64,000 nt of DNA from Polycladidibacter hongkongensis (GCF_001561995.1 NZ_LLWC01000022.1:310001-374000), one strand, 5' to 3'. Positions 35,199 to 44,316 are shown, numbered from the stretch's first letter. The notes: a model not told the origin generated them from the letters alone. Numbers and translations: made by a program.

Positions 35199-36377
35199 AT
35201 GAAAAACAACGCTAAGGAAGCCGCCCTTACGGAAACAGAGTTTAATGCTCTTGAAGCGGCGCTAAGCGAGACAGAGCGCGGCCGTGCTTTCCTTAGCGAG
35301 TATATCAGCCGCAACCAAGCCAAAGATACCAAGGCATTGCTTGAGGCTGTATCTCGCCTTGAAGCCTCGTTGGATGGAAAAGAGCTCCCATCCGAACTGG
35401 ATACCTTCCGCCTCTACATCTATGAAATGCATGAAGCTATTGAGCGCACCAAATCCGAGATCGCAAAGGTAAAACTTTCCTCTGAAGAGGCGGGGAGCTT
35501 TGCAACGGCCTCCAATGAACTGGATGCAATCGTCTCTTCGACGGAATCCGCCACACAAACAATTCTCGAAGCCTCTGAAGAAATTCAAGAGGCGGCGTGG
35601 AACCTGCGGGATAGCGGCGCCAGCCCTGCTCTATGTGAAGCGATCGACGCCAAAGCAACCGATATTCTTATGGCCTGCTCGTTTCAGGACCTTACAGGTC
35701 AGCGCATTCAGAAGGTCGTCAATGCACTTTGCTATCTGGAAGAACGCATCAATCGCATGATTGGCATCTGGTCGATCTCGCCCGATGCATTTGTTGCAGG
35801 TGCAACAGAAAATGCTGCAAGGATAGAGGAGAAGGAAGACCTCCCCCGCGACACTCGCCCGGACGCACACCTTCTAAATGGGCCGCAGATGGAAGGGGAA
35901 GGGGTCAACCAGTCTGACATTGATGCCCTATTCGACAATGATGATGACAGCTTTATCATTGAAGACGATCTCATTCTCGAACCAGCAAAAGTGGCCCCGG
36001 CAGAGGCGGAGGAAGCTCTAACCGAACCTCAAGCGCAGGAGCCGGAAGCCAAACCTGCTGTTCCAGACACTATCAAGACAGAGGCAAGCGCAGAAGAGAC
36101 GGCGTCCGAGCCGGAAGTTGGCATAGCCGACACTGGTTCTGAGGAAGCTGTGCTCGACGCACCGCGCTCAACCTCAAAACAGCCTGCTCAGTTAGGCGCA
36201 ATTTCCCAGCCGGATCCAGCGCCACAACCTGAACCGGACGAGCAAGCCGATGCGAGCGCCGAAGAAGACGAAGAGGAGGAGCGCCCTTCCTCTGGCCGAA
36301 CCTTCAAGCAAATTGCCAAAAACAGCGACCCGCTCGAAGAGCTCTCCACAGGAGAGCGCCTCGCTCTCTTTTCCTAA
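35199..36377 (+). CDS. CheZ-like chemotaxis phosphatase
   Basis: Probable phosphatase of phospho-CheY. Residues 1-190 are helical, with the CheZ catalytic motif FQDLTGQRIQKVV (162-174; Q163 fits the glutamine that activates water). Residues ~190-350 are an acidic Glu/Ala/Pro-rich disordered linker, and the C-terminus GRTFKQIAKNSDPLEELST could be the CheY-binding helix. Length is 392 residues, longer than E. coli CheZ (214) because of the linker. It does not adjoin a che operon. Its stop codon overlaps the stop of the convergent dehydratase (CTAA). Confidence 0.85.
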   Translation: MKNNAKEAALTETEFNALEAALSETERGRAFLSEYISRNQAKDTKALLEAVSRLEASLDGKELPSELDTFRLYIYEMHEAIERTKSEIAKVKLSSEEAGSFATASNELDAIVSSTESATQTILEASEEIQEAAWNLRDSGASPALCEAIDAKATDILMACSFQDLTGQRIQKVVNALCYLEERINRMIGIWSISPDAFVAGATENAARIEEKEDLPRDTRPDAHLLNGPQMEGEGVNQSDIDALFDNDDDSFIIEDDLILEPAKVAPAEAEEALTEPQAQEPEAKPAVPDTIKTEASAEETASEPEVGIADTGSEEAVLDAPRSTSKQPAQLGAISQPDPAPQPEPDEQADASAEEDEEEERPSSGRTFKQIAKNSDPLEELSTGERLALFS

Positions 36378-37378
36378 GCGATTGGCGGCAGGCTTAATGC
36401 CTTCGCCATCACATCCGCATCCACATTGCCGCCAGACAGCACAACAGCCACACTGCGCATTTCAGCCGGCAAGCGATCAAACAGCACAGCCGCCAGCGCC
36501 ACAGCACCGCCCGGCTCTACCACCAGTTTTAACTCGGTGAATGCAAAAGCTACCGCCCGCAAAGCCTCTTCATCGCTAACAACCACACTGGCAACCCGGC
36601 GGTCTTTCAAGATGTCAAAGCTGATTTTTCCCGGTGTCGGCGTCAGCACCGCATCGCAAACCGAGCCACCAAAGCGCTTGTTTGCAACCCTCTCACCTTT
36701 TGCCAAAGAGCGGGCGTAGTCATCAAACCCTTCCGGTTCGCACGTCACCAGTACGGTGTTTGCAAAGCCATGCTCGACACCGATCGCCACTCCGCTGCTA
36801 AGTCCGCCGCCCCCTGTGCAACACAGCACCGCATCGGGCACAACACCCTGCGCGCGCATCTGCGTTACCATTTCCAAACCGGCAGTCCCCTGCCCCGCAA
36901 CAATGCCGGTATCTTCATAGGGATGAACCAAAGTCGCACCGCGCTTGGCGCACAAGTCCTTGGCGATCTGGTCACGGTCCTGTTGATCCCGATCATACAG
37001 AACCACTTCCGCTCCGAGCGCTTTCGTGCGTTCAATCTTTGTCGCAGGCGCATCCTGCGGCATAACAATTGTCGCCTGCATCCCCAAAAGCCCGGCCGCC
37101 GCCGCGACACCTTGCGCGTGGTTACCCGAAGAGCATGCGACAACCCCCGCGCTACGTTCACCTTCTGGGATTAGCTGTAAACGATTGTAAGCGCCGCGAA
37201 ACTTAAAGGATCCGGTTCGCTGCAGGGTTTCGGGCTTCAAAAACACACGCCTTCCGCTAATTCGGTCCAACACCTCACTACATAGCAACGGTGTCACGCG
37301 CGCCTCTGGGCGAATGCGCTGTTCAGCCTCCACAATATCTTGATAGCTAACGTGTTCCTGCTCTTTGTTATCCGCCAT
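36374..37378 (-). CDS. Threonine/serine dehydratase-like PLP enzyme
   Basis: Fold-type II PLP enzyme of the IlvA/TdcB family, expected to deaminate threonine or serine to a 2-oxo acid. The Schiff-base lysine is in GSFKFRGAYN (K59), and the phosphate-binding loop is CCTGGGGLSSG. At 334 residues it lacks the C-terminal ACT regulatory domain of biosynthetic IlvA, so it is the catabolic or a racemase-like form. It converges on cheZ with a 4-base overlap. Confidence 0.9.
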   Translation of the reverse strand: MADNKEQEHVSYQDIVEAEQRIRPEARVTPLLCSEVLDRISGRRVFLKPETLQRTGSFKFRGAYNRLQLIPEGERSAGVVACSSGNHAQGVAAAAGLLGMQATIVMPQDAPATKIERTKALGAEVVLYDRDQQDRDQIAKDLCAKRGATLVHPYEDTGIVAGQGTAGLEMVTQMRAQGVVPDAVLCCTGGGGLSSGVAIGVEHGFANTVLVTCEPEGFDDYARSLAKGERVANKRFGGSVCDAVLTPTPGKISFDILKDRRVASVVVSDEEALRAVAFAFTELKLVVEPGGAVALAAVLFDRLPAEMRSVAVVLSGGNVDADVMAKALSLPPIA

Positions 37379-37438
37379 ATGTGCACTTCCCTCTTGTAGA
37401 GGGTCGCGACGATAAACAGCTTCTAATAGAGATGCAAA

Positions 37439-38542
37439 TTATTCTAAAGCACCCTGCCGCAACTCAGCTTCGCTGGCGATGGGGCCCAAACTAGGGGCAC
37501 TTAGTCGCTTTTCAGCCGCAGGCCCGTATACGCGCTCATGCGCCAATTGTGCGTTACCCAAGAACTGCTGCGCACACGCCTGCCAGCTGAACCTGAGCGC
37601 AACCTTGCGGCAATGATCCCGATCTATCTTCAACGCTGCCAAACAAGCTCGGCGCAAGTCAGTATCCAACACCCCTGCTCCGCTATCTCCAATAACATCG
37701 ATAGGCCCCATTACTGGATAAGCCGCAACCGGCGTGCCACTGGAAATCGCCTCTAGCAACACATTACCAAATGTATCTGTCAGGCTTGGGAAAACAAAAA
37801 CATCGGCGCTGGCATAGTAATGTGCCAACTCGTCCCCTTGCTTGGGGCCGGTAAATTCCACATCAGGATAAGCTGCGCGAAGCGTCTCCAGTTGCGGTCC
37901 AGCACCCACCACAACCTTTTGCCCTGGCAAGTCCAGCTGCAAAAACGCCTCGATATTCTTCTCAACGGCAACCCTGCCAACATAAAGAAACACCGGCTCT
38001 GCTACTCCCGCAGGAAACACACTGTGATCCATTGGGCGAAACAGGTGATGATCAACCCCGCGAGACCACCGCATCAAATTTTCGAATCCACGCGCACGCA
38101 AATCATCTTCCAAAGTTTGCGTCGCCACCATGCAACCCTGCCCGGCATTATGAAACCGTCGCAGCCACGCATAGGACCACTCAAGTGGGATTGGCACGCG
38201 CGCCCTCAGGTATTCGGGAAAACGAGTATGATAACTGGTGGTAAAGGCTACCCCCTGTTTGATCGCAACCCGGCGCGCCAAAACCCCAAGTGGTCCCTCT
38301 GTGGCGATATGCAGATGGTCACACCTTGCCTCGGACATAGCTTGGGCGACTTGCTTTGCTCGCGTCAAGCTTAAGCGAATTTCACTATAAGAAGGCATGG
38401 GCACATTGTAGTAGCGGTCAGGTGTCAGCATCTCTACCCGCACACCGATCGCTTCCAGCTCTTCCTTCAGGCGCTCCAAAGAGCGCACCACACCATTGAT
38501 TTGCGGGCGCCAAGCATCACTTACAATCAGCAGAGAACTCAT
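37439..38542 (-). CDS. GT4-type glycosyltransferase (family 1)
   Basis: Glycosyltransferase with two Rossmann domains: the N-terminal acceptor domain (SDAWRPQINGVVRSLERL) and the C-terminal donor domain with FVFPSLTDTFGNVLLEAISS, the conserved E-x7-E region. Such enzymes transfer a sugar to a lipid acceptor (mannosyl- or sulfoquinovosyl-like). Its start overlaps the preceding metallophosphoesterase by 4 bases, so both probably work in one lipid-modification pathway. Length is 367 residues. Confidence 0.9.
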   Translation of the reverse strand: MSSLLIVSDAWRPQINGVVRSLERLKEELEAIGVRVEMLTPDRYYNVPMPSYSEIRLSLTRAKQVAQAMSEARCDHLHIATEGPLGVLARRVAIKQGVAFTTSYHTRFPEYLRARVPIPLEWSYAWLRRFHNAGQGCMVATQTLEDDLRARGFENLMRWSRGVDHHLFRPMDHSVFPAGVAEPVFLYVGRVAVEKNIEAFLQLDLPGQKVVVGAGPQLETLRAAYPDVEFTGPKQGDELAHYYASADVFVFPSLTDTFGNVLLEAISSGTPVAAYPVMGPIDVIGDSGAGVLDTDLRRACLAALKIDRDHCRKVALRFSWQACAQQFLGNAQLAHERVYGPAAEKRLSAPSLGPIASEAELRQGALE

Positions 38543-39351
38543 GCCACGGCTTCTTCCTCATGCAGCTTGGATTCGGGAGCAGGCAAAGCGGCAGGAGCCG
38601 CTGTACGCGTCCATTTGATAACTTCAAACGTCCCCTCAAAGGTTTCGCCAACAGCGGTGCAGCTCTCAACCCAATCGCCGGTATTGATGTAGTGCAGTCC
38701 GAAATCACTGTGATTTGCCGCGTGGTGGATATGACCACAAATCACCCCGTCAACATTCTGTCGGCGCGCTTCCCCCACCAAAGTCTCTTCAAAATTACCA
38801 ATAAAATTGACAGCGTTCTTCACCTTCAGCTTCGCCCATGCTGAAAGCGACCAATAGGTGAGGCCAAGCTTGCGACGGCAGAAATTCACCAGCGTATTGA
38901 GATTAAGCGCGCTCACATATGCCCAGTCACCTAGCAGCGCAAGCCACTTGGCATGCCGCACCACCACATCAAACTGATCGCCATGGATCACGAGATATTT
39001 TTTTCCAGACGCACTTTCATGAATGGTTTGATCGACAATTTCCACCCCGCCCATTTGCGTGCCCAAGTAGCCACGCAAAAACTCGTCATGATTGCCGGGT
39101 ATATAGACAACACGGGCGCCTTTACGCGCTTTGCGCATCAGCTTTTGCACAACGTCATTATGCGCCTGCGGCCAAAACCAAGAGCGACGCAACCGCCAGC
39201 CATCGACAATATCACCGACTAGATAAACCGTTTCCGCATCGTGGTTCTTTAGAAAATCAAGCAGAAACTCCGCTTTGCACCCACGAGTTCCTAGGTGGAT
39301 GTCAGAGAGGAACAGACTACGGTATTTCTTTACTTGCGGATCCGCGGACAC
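38539..39351 (-). CDS. LpxH-like metallophosphoesterase
   Basis: Calcineurin-type phosphoesterase resembling UDP-2,3-diacylglucosamine hydrolases. Metal-binding motifs are SDIHLG, VGDIVDGW, GNHDE and, near the end, GHIHHAA. I use the GTG at 39351, since GGAGGA is 6 bases upstream, rather than the TTG at 39357, which abuts the Shine-Dalgarno. In many alphaproteobacteria this gene pairs with a family-1 glycosyltransferase, as here. True LpxH function cannot be concluded, since lipid A synthesis in this group often uses LpxI. Confidence 0.88.
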   Translation of the reverse strand: MSADPQVKKYRSLFLSDIHLGTRGCKAEFLLDFLKNHDAETVYLVGDIVDGWRLRRSWFWPQAHNDVVQKLMRKARKGARVVYIPGNHDEFLRGYLGTQMGGVEIVDQTIHESASGKKYLVIHGDQFDVVVRHAKWLALLGDWAYVSALNLNTLVNFCRRKLGLTYWSLSAWAKLKVKNAVNFIGNFEETLVGEARRQNVDGVICGHIHHAANHSDFGLHYINTGDWVESCTAVGETFEGTFEVIKWTRTAAPAALPAPESKLHEEEAVA

Positions 39352-39472
39352 AACCAATCCTCCGGTTCAATGTTTCGGCAGCATAAACACGATTCACAAG
39401 AAACAATTGTGACAAGCTATCCTCCACAAAGAAATCTCCCAGATCTATTGGAGGCTTGCTCAAGCAAGTCAG

Positions 39473-39500
39473 AGGGGAAAGCACATTAAAGCTTTCCCCT
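39473..39500 (-). terminator. Hairpin terminator after fadL-like gene
   Basis: AGGGGAAAGC/GCTTTCCCCT, a perfect 10-bp stem just downstream of the porin stop (minus strand). There is no T-tract, so the terminator call is moderate. Confidence 0.6.
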
Positions 39501-39526
39501 GTCTTCATAAATTCAGAAAAAACCAC

Positions 39527-40813
39527 TTAAAACACCACCCGCATCGCAGCAGATAGAATATCTACGCTTGCATCAACATCTCCCCTTAAAGAGATCCCGT
39601 TGTAATCATGGTGCTGCGGATTATAATCGATTTTCGCGCTTTCCGGGAAGATATGCGTATAGCCCAAGTCAAAAGAGAGCCAGTCTGTATATGTGTAGCT
39701 TAAGCCTGCACTCAACCACAAGCGATCGCTATCGGGTAACCGCGCGGTCCGCACCTCCTCGTCAATCGGCGACCACTCGTAGGCGATGCCCGCCCGTCCC
39801 GTCCACTGCGCGTTAAAATCGTATTCGCCGCCGAGTGCTAAGTAGTAGCCATCATCGTAAAAGAACTCCAAGCCGGAAATTTGTCGCCCCAGATCATTAT
39901 AAATGGCAAAGTGATTAAACCGACCCCAGTGTGTGTATTCAAACGTCCCCATCACCCTAGCGCGATCTTCCATAAACGCATGTTTGAAAGAAACATTCAC
40001 GCTCTCGGGCAACAACACTTCCGCATTGATCCGCGTTTCCGAACTCCCCACAATCAGATAACCGTCAAGGCTCTGGTTCACTGGAGACCGGTATCCAAAG
40101 CCGATCTGCGTGCCTTCCATTGGCTCATAGAGCAGGCCAAACGTGGCCCCGATGCCCAAATTCTGATCCTCGCCGCGCAGCTCGATTCCCGGCGCATCAA
40201 CAGAGGTTGTCCGCGCCCGCTTCAGTCGCACTTGAAAATACTGCATCTGTAAACCAACGCCGAGTGACAAGCTGTCACTCAGCTTAAAAGCCACATTGGG
40301 TGTCACATTAAACGACAGCGCCTCGGAAGAACGAGCATAAGTCTGCCCGCTCCAAAGGGTGTTTGGTTTGGTCGACAGCCCGAACGGCGCATTCATGCTT
40401 AGCCCCAGATAGACCTGATCATTAAATTGATAACTGCCATAGGAACCCGGCACCCATGCGGCAATGCCAATATCGCCTGCATCACCTGTCGCCGCCCCCG
40501 GCACGGATGTCAGCGGCGTGTTGCTGCTATCTACCACCGCGCTTTCAACATCAATGTCGGAACGCGGAACAATGACAGAGTTGATGACTTCGCTCTTCAT
40601 CCCTTTATGCGCTGTCAGCGTCGCCGGGTTCCAGAACATCGTAGAGATGCTATCGCTTGCTGTACTATACCCTGCAAACGAAGTGCCCTGATAATAACTC
40701 GATTGCTCGCGGATGGCGAAGCCACCGGCAAACACCGCCCCTGTACCCAACATCAATACGGCCACGCCCGCCCCCACACGCACCGCCTGCCTTGTCATAG
40801 AATAGTGATGCAT
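39527..40813 (-). CDS. FadL/OmpP1-type outer membrane transport protein
   Basis: Outer-membrane beta-barrel for hydrophobic substrates such as fatty acids. A signal peptide (VGAGVAVLMLGTGAVFAGG) is followed by the FadL-type N-terminus GFAIREQSSYYQGTSFAG and a MFWNPATLT motif near residue 70. Alternating aromatic strands run to a terminal phenylalanine (AAMRVVF), a BamA recognition signal. I start at the ATG at 40813 because AGGAGGG lies 4 bases upstream. Length is 428 residues. An acyl-CoA ligase lies 10 kb away, but no direct link is seen. Confidence 0.92.
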   Translation of the reverse strand: MHHYSMTRQAVRVGAGVAVLMLGTGAVFAGGFAIREQSSYYQGTSFAGYSTASDSISTMFWNPATLTAHKGMKSEVINSVIVPRSDIDVESAVVDSSNTPLTSVPGAATGDAGDIGIAAWVPGSYGSYQFNDQVYLGLSMNAPFGLSTKPNTLWSGQTYARSSEALSFNVTPNVAFKLSDSLSLGVGLQMQYFQVRLKRARTTSVDAPGIELRGEDQNLGIGATFGLLYEPMEGTQIGFGYRSPVNQSLDGYLIVGSSETRINAEVLLPESVNVSFKHAFMEDRARVMGTFEYTHWGRFNHFAIYNDLGRQISGLEFFYDDGYYLALGGEYDFNAQWTGRAGIAYEWSPIDEEVRTARLPDSDRLWLSAGLSYTYTDWLSFDLGYTHIFPESAKIDYNPQHHDYNGISLRGDVDASVDILSAAMRVVF

Positions 40814-40920
40814 TCCGCCCTCCTGCATCCACCTCACATCTGCTAAGTGTTCAGGTGACTAAACATTTCGGCAAGTCTTGATATGCAGGTGGGTAATTTT
40901 GCGCGCTTACAGCTTATCGC

Positions 40921-40951
40921 AAATAAAAAGGCAGCGCCGCAGCACTGCCTT
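40921..40951 (-). terminator. Terminator of thiM-thiD-TRAP transcript
   Basis: On the minus strand AAGGCAG/CTGCCTT (10-base loop) is followed by TTTATTT, about 30 bases after the TRAP gene stop. Confidence 0.8.
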
Positions 40952-40980
40952 GATAACGCTGTATCTAGTAGGTGCAGTCT

Positions 40981-42114
40981 TTAGGGCATCAATGCCCGCG
41001 CCCCGAGGTTTTGCGCAAGGGACATATCACTCCAGCCGCTGGAAAGCGTCCGCGCCTTCTCGTAGGAGGCAAACACCTTCGCGCTCATGGCATCACTCTT
41101 TGCATACTCTGCCATCACCTCCGCCGCAGCCACAGCATAAGCCTCCTGTACCGAGACAGGGAATGGCGCAATATGTAAGCCATCAGTCTCCTGCAATTTG
41201 GCAAGCGCGGTCGCGTTGAATTGGTTTGCTTCTGCAAGGGCCCTATCAGCCTCCATCCGGCACGCCGCCGCAACAACTGCCCGAAGATCTTCCGGCAAAG
41301 CCGACAACGCTTTTTTGTTAATCAACGCCTCGCCTGTGCCATTAGGCTTGTTTACACCCGGGCCATAGTAGTGGGAGCCGATCCGCTGAAAGCCCAAAGC
41401 ACTATCCGTCCACGGCCCCAAGAACTCGACCGCATCAACAACACCGGATTGGAAACCGGCATAAAGTTCGGATGATGGCAGGGAAATGGCTTGCGCGCCC
41501 AAGCGGCGCAGCACCTCACCACCCATACCAACAGCACGGATTTTCACGCCCTTGAGATCAGCAGGAGAGGCAATCTCCTTGCGAAACCAACCGCCCATGG
41601 TTGGGCCGGTATTGCCCGCCATATAGGGCTGAACACCAAACGGAGCATAAAGTTCCTCCCACAGCTGTTGTCCGCCACCTTGTTCGATCCATGCCACATG
41701 CTCGTGCGGCAACAGGCCAAACGGTACGGTGCAAAAGAAGGCCGCCGCTGGCATCTTCCCTTGCCAATAGAGCGAGGCAGAGTGTCCCATCTGCGCGGTG
41801 CCGCTACTAACCGCATCCAGCACCTCAAACGCTGGCACAATCTCTCCCGCAGCAAACAACTGTACTGTTAAACGGCCCCCACTCATTGTCGTGATCGCTT
41901 CGGCGATACGCCGCGCGCTTACCCCCGGCCCCGGCAAATCCTTCGGCCAACTTGTCACCATCTTCCAAGTGATGCTTTCACCCCGTGCGTCATTGGCCAG
42001 CGCAGGAGAGGCAAGCCCAACACCGGCACTGGATGCCAGCGCAGCGCCACCAATTCCGCGCAACGCCTGTCGCCGACTAATCACGGCTTGCTTCTCTGCT
42101 TTTTTCTCGCTCAT
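40981..42114 (-). CDS. TRAP transporter substrate-binding protein (TakP-like)
   Basis: Periplasmic DctP-family binding protein. The N-terminus has a twin-arginine signal (SRRQALRGIGG) with cleavage near ALA. The stretches GMGGEVLRRLGAQAISLPSS and GVVDAVEFLGPW match TakP-type proteins that bind 2-oxo acids. I use the ATG at 42114; an in-frame TTG at 42147, almost touching the thiD stop, is an alternative. No DctQ/DctM membrane genes are adjacent. Placement directly after thiD suggests TPP-riboswitch control. Confidence 0.87.
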   Translation of the reverse strand: MSEKKAEKQAVISRRQALRGIGGAALASSAGVGLASPALANDARGESITWKMVTSWPKDLPGPGVSARRIAEAITTMSGGRLTVQLFAAGEIVPAFEVLDAVSSGTAQMGHSASLYWQGKMPAAAFFCTVPFGLLPHEHVAWIEQGGGQQLWEELYAPFGVQPYMAGNTGPTMGGWFRKEIASPADLKGVKIRAVGMGGEVLRRLGAQAISLPSSELYAGFQSGVVDAVEFLGPWTDSALGFQRIGSHYYGPGVNKPNGTGEALINKKALSALPEDLRAVVAAACRMEADRALAEANQFNATALAKLQETDGLHIAPFPVSVQEAYAVAAAEVMAEYAKSDAMSAKVFASYEKARTLSSGWSDMSLAQNLGARALMP

Positions 42115-42148
42115 TCCTAAATTCCGTCCAGTTTTCAAAAACAACAAC

Positions 42149-42961
42149 CTAGTTGGTCACATGTGGCCACAACTCGTAGAAGTGGTTGACAGGGCCACTC
42201 CCACTACCAACCTGAAGATCATCAGCCTGCGAAATCGCGTTGAAAATGTAGGTCTTTGCGTTGCCAACAGCCTCGCCCAAGTCTGCACCCTTGGCGATTT
42301 CAGCGGCAATCGCTGCCGACAAGGTGCAACCCGTTCCGTGTGTATTGCGTGTTGTCACGCGCGGTGAGGAGAACCACGCCTCCCGCTGCGTACACATCAG
42401 CAAGTCGGCGCTTTCTTCTTCCTCAAAGTGCCCACCTTTAAGCAAAACCGCTTTCGCCCCAAGTTTTAGCAGCCCCGCTGCTTGCGCTTGCATCTCGGCC
42501 CGGCTGCCGGCCAGCCCTTTCCCGAGCAAAAACGCCGCCTCTTGCAGATTAGGTGTAATCAGGGTTGCTTTGGGGAACATCAGCTCTTTCATTGCGCTCA
42601 CCGCAGATTTCTCTAGCAGCACATCCCCCGACGTCGCTACCATCACCGGATCAACCACCAATGGGACAGTTGGACAACTGGACAAGCCGTCACTCACCGC
42701 ACCGATAACCTCCGTATTAGCGAGCATACCGGTTTTCACAGCACCGACGGTCAAATCGCCAAATACGCTACGCATCTGCGAAAGCACAAACGCACCGCTC
42801 ACCCCGTAAATACCTTGAACACCAAGGGTATTTTGTGCCGTCAGCGCTGTGATCACGCTGGCCCCGTAAACCCCGCGAGCACTAAACGCCTTCAAATCAG
42901 CCTGAATACCCGCACCGCCGCCACTATCGGATCCGGCGATCGTTACTGCTATTGCAGCCAT
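42149..42961 (-). CDS. thiD: Hydroxymethylpyrimidine(-phosphate) kinase ThiD
   Basis: Phosphorylates HMP and HMP-P in thiamine synthesis and salvage. The N-terminus has the family signature TIAGSDSGGGAGIQADLK; TRNTHGTGCTLSAAIA near the C-terminus is the ribokinase-type catalytic and anion-hole motif. Length 270 residues is standard. It lies 82 bases after thiM, and the TRAP gene follows at once. thiE, often between thiM and thiD, is absent here. Confidence 0.96.
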   Translation of the reverse strand: MAAIAVTIAGSDSGGGAGIQADLKAFSARGVYGASVITALTAQNTLGVQGIYGVSGAFVLSQMRSVFGDLTVGAVKTGMLANTEVIGAVSDGLSSCPTVPLVVDPVMVATSGDVLLEKSAVSAMKELMFPKATLITPNLQEAAFLLGKGLAGSRAEMQAQAAGLLKLGAKAVLLKGGHFEEEESADLLMCTQREAWFSSPRVTTRNTHGTGCTLSAAIAAEIAKGADLGEAVGNAKTYIFNAISQADDLQVGSGSGPVNHFYELWPHVTN

Positions 42962-43043
42962 AAGCTATTCCTCTTCAACTCTGCTGGTCTGTCCGCGAAA
43001 CTCGTGCGGCCCTTTCCAGCGCAGTAAAACCATCGCGGGTACA

Positions 43044-43835
43044 TCACCCGGAAATCGAAATCTTGGAAAAGTCAGTCTCTGCATAAAGTGCATCAAGAAA
43101 CGCCGGGGCAAAACTTCCAGGCCCTTGCGAATGCGCCGCTGCATGGCTCCCCGCTAGGCTATAGCGAGCCACACCTGTCACAGCTGCATCGACCAGAGAC
43201 ACATCGGCGCCACATCCACCAAGATAGACGGCCAGATAGGCGGTGAGAGCACAACCCATTGCCGTCACGCGGTCCATAAGTTCACTGCCGCCGCCAACAC
43301 GTAGAACGCGGTCCTCAAAGTAAACATGATCTTCAGCGCCTGACACAACCAAGATCCCGCGCCCGCCTCGATAATAACTCTCCAACTCACCCTTAAGCGC
43401 TTCAAATTCACTTGCATTGCAGCGCACCAAGGCCGGGTCCTGCGCCAGCAGCGCCCGCGCATAGTCCAGCCGCTCAGGCGAGCGGTCCACTTTCACCGGG
43501 TCGAGCAGCCATGGCAAACCGGCAGCACCTGCCAAAGGCACCGCCTTATTGATAACAGCAACCCGGCTATCTTCCAGCATGCCCAAGTTGACAAGCAACG
43601 CATCGGCGCTGTTCACAAATGCCGAGATCTCTGCAAGGTTGCAAGTCATTGACGGCGTGCCACCAGCCGCCAGCACCACATTGGCGCTCAAGCTCTGCGC
43701 AACCGGATTGGTAAGAGCATGCACAAAAGGTCGCGCCGCACGCACGTTTTGCGTAATTTTCTGGAAATCTATTGAATTCTGCCCGCTCAATGGGCCCTCC
43801 CTGCACATAACCGGCAAGGAACTAGCGTCATGCAT
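43044..43835 (-). CDS. thiM: Hydroxyethylthiazole kinase ThiM
   Basis: Phosphorylates 4-methyl-5-hydroxyethylthiazole for thiamine salvage. Motifs include FVHALTNPVAQSLSANVVLA, AGGTPSM and the C-terminal GSELMDRVTAMGCALTAYLA catalytic region. I start at the ATG at 43835, giving 263 residues. The frame is open to 43967, but that part is the TPP riboswitch and is not coding. The ribosome-binding site GGAGGG lies in the 3' strand of the riboswitch, so control is probably at translation initiation. Confidence 0.95.
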   Translation of the reverse strand: MHDASSLPVMCREGPLSGQNSIDFQKITQNVRAARPFVHALTNPVAQSLSANVVLAAGGTPSMTCNLAEISAFVNSADALLVNLGMLEDSRVAVINKAVPLAGAAGLPWLLDPVKVDRSPERLDYARALLAQDPALVRCNASEFEALKGELESYYRGGRGILVVSGAEDHVYFEDRVLRVGGGSELMDRVTAMGCALTAYLAVYLGGCGADVSLVDAAVTGVARYSLAGSHAAAHSQGPGSFAPAFLDALYAETDFSKISISG

Positions 43836-43839
43836 TGAT

Positions 43840-43929
43840 CCAATTCCCTCCGCCGGTATCAACCGGATCAGGTTCCAGGAGTTGGCCCCACGCCTCTCAG
43901 CCTGCGCGATTGGCAGGCACCCCCATTGG
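43840..43929 (-). promoter_or_regulatory. TPP riboswitch (THI element)
   Basis: On the minus strand the conserved THI parts appear in order: GGGGTGCC, GGCTGAGAGG, AACCTGATCCGGTTGATACC and GGCGGAGGGA. Closing helix P1 is CCAAT (43925-43929) with ATTGG (43840-43844). Its last part contains the ribosome-binding site of thiM, 5 bases before the start codon region, so ligand binding would hide it. Confidence 0.95.
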
Positions 43930-44079
43930 TAGCCGTTACAGCTAGCAAACCTGCACACCAGATGCAAGGCTTGTCAAACCTATACAAACACGGCAAGACA
44001 ACAACAGACAGAAATTTGATTCATCATTTGCCGCAAATTTTGCGCCAACATGCAGCCAGCACGGCATCAGGAGAAGGCC

Positions 44080-44316
44080 ATGACACCATTTTTTATTATG
44101 ATCAAATGCCAGCTTGGACGTACCTATGATGTGGCAAACGCACTGGCCAACGCCGAAGTCGCCTCTGAAATCTACTCAACTTCGGGAGACCATGATCTAC
44201 TGGTCAAAGTCTACGTGGAGAAAGATCAAGACATCGGCCATTTCGTCGCAAAACAAATCCATTGCATCGATGGCATTCAGGACACCAACACCATTATCAC
44301 CTTCAAGGCGTTTTAA
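44080..44316 (+). CDS. Lrp/AsnC ligand-binding-domain protein without HTH
   Basis: 78-residue protein made only of the RAM/AsnC effector-binding domain (MIKCQLGRTYDVANALA, STSGDHDLLVKVYVE, IQDTNTIITFKAF). There is no DNA-binding helix-turn-helix, so it probably binds an amino acid or modulates full-length Lrp proteins by hetero-oligomerisation. I start at the ATG at 44080, with AGGAGAAGG before it. It stands alone and ends before a terminator. Confidence 0.88.
   Translation: MTPFFIMIKCQLGRTYDVANALANAEVASEIYSTSGDHDLLVKVYVEKDQDIGHFVAKQIHCIDGIQDTNTIITFKAF

Noticed and set aside
43836-43967. N-terminal extension of ThiM
   Set aside because: This DNA is the TPP riboswitch; the true start is the ATG at 43835.
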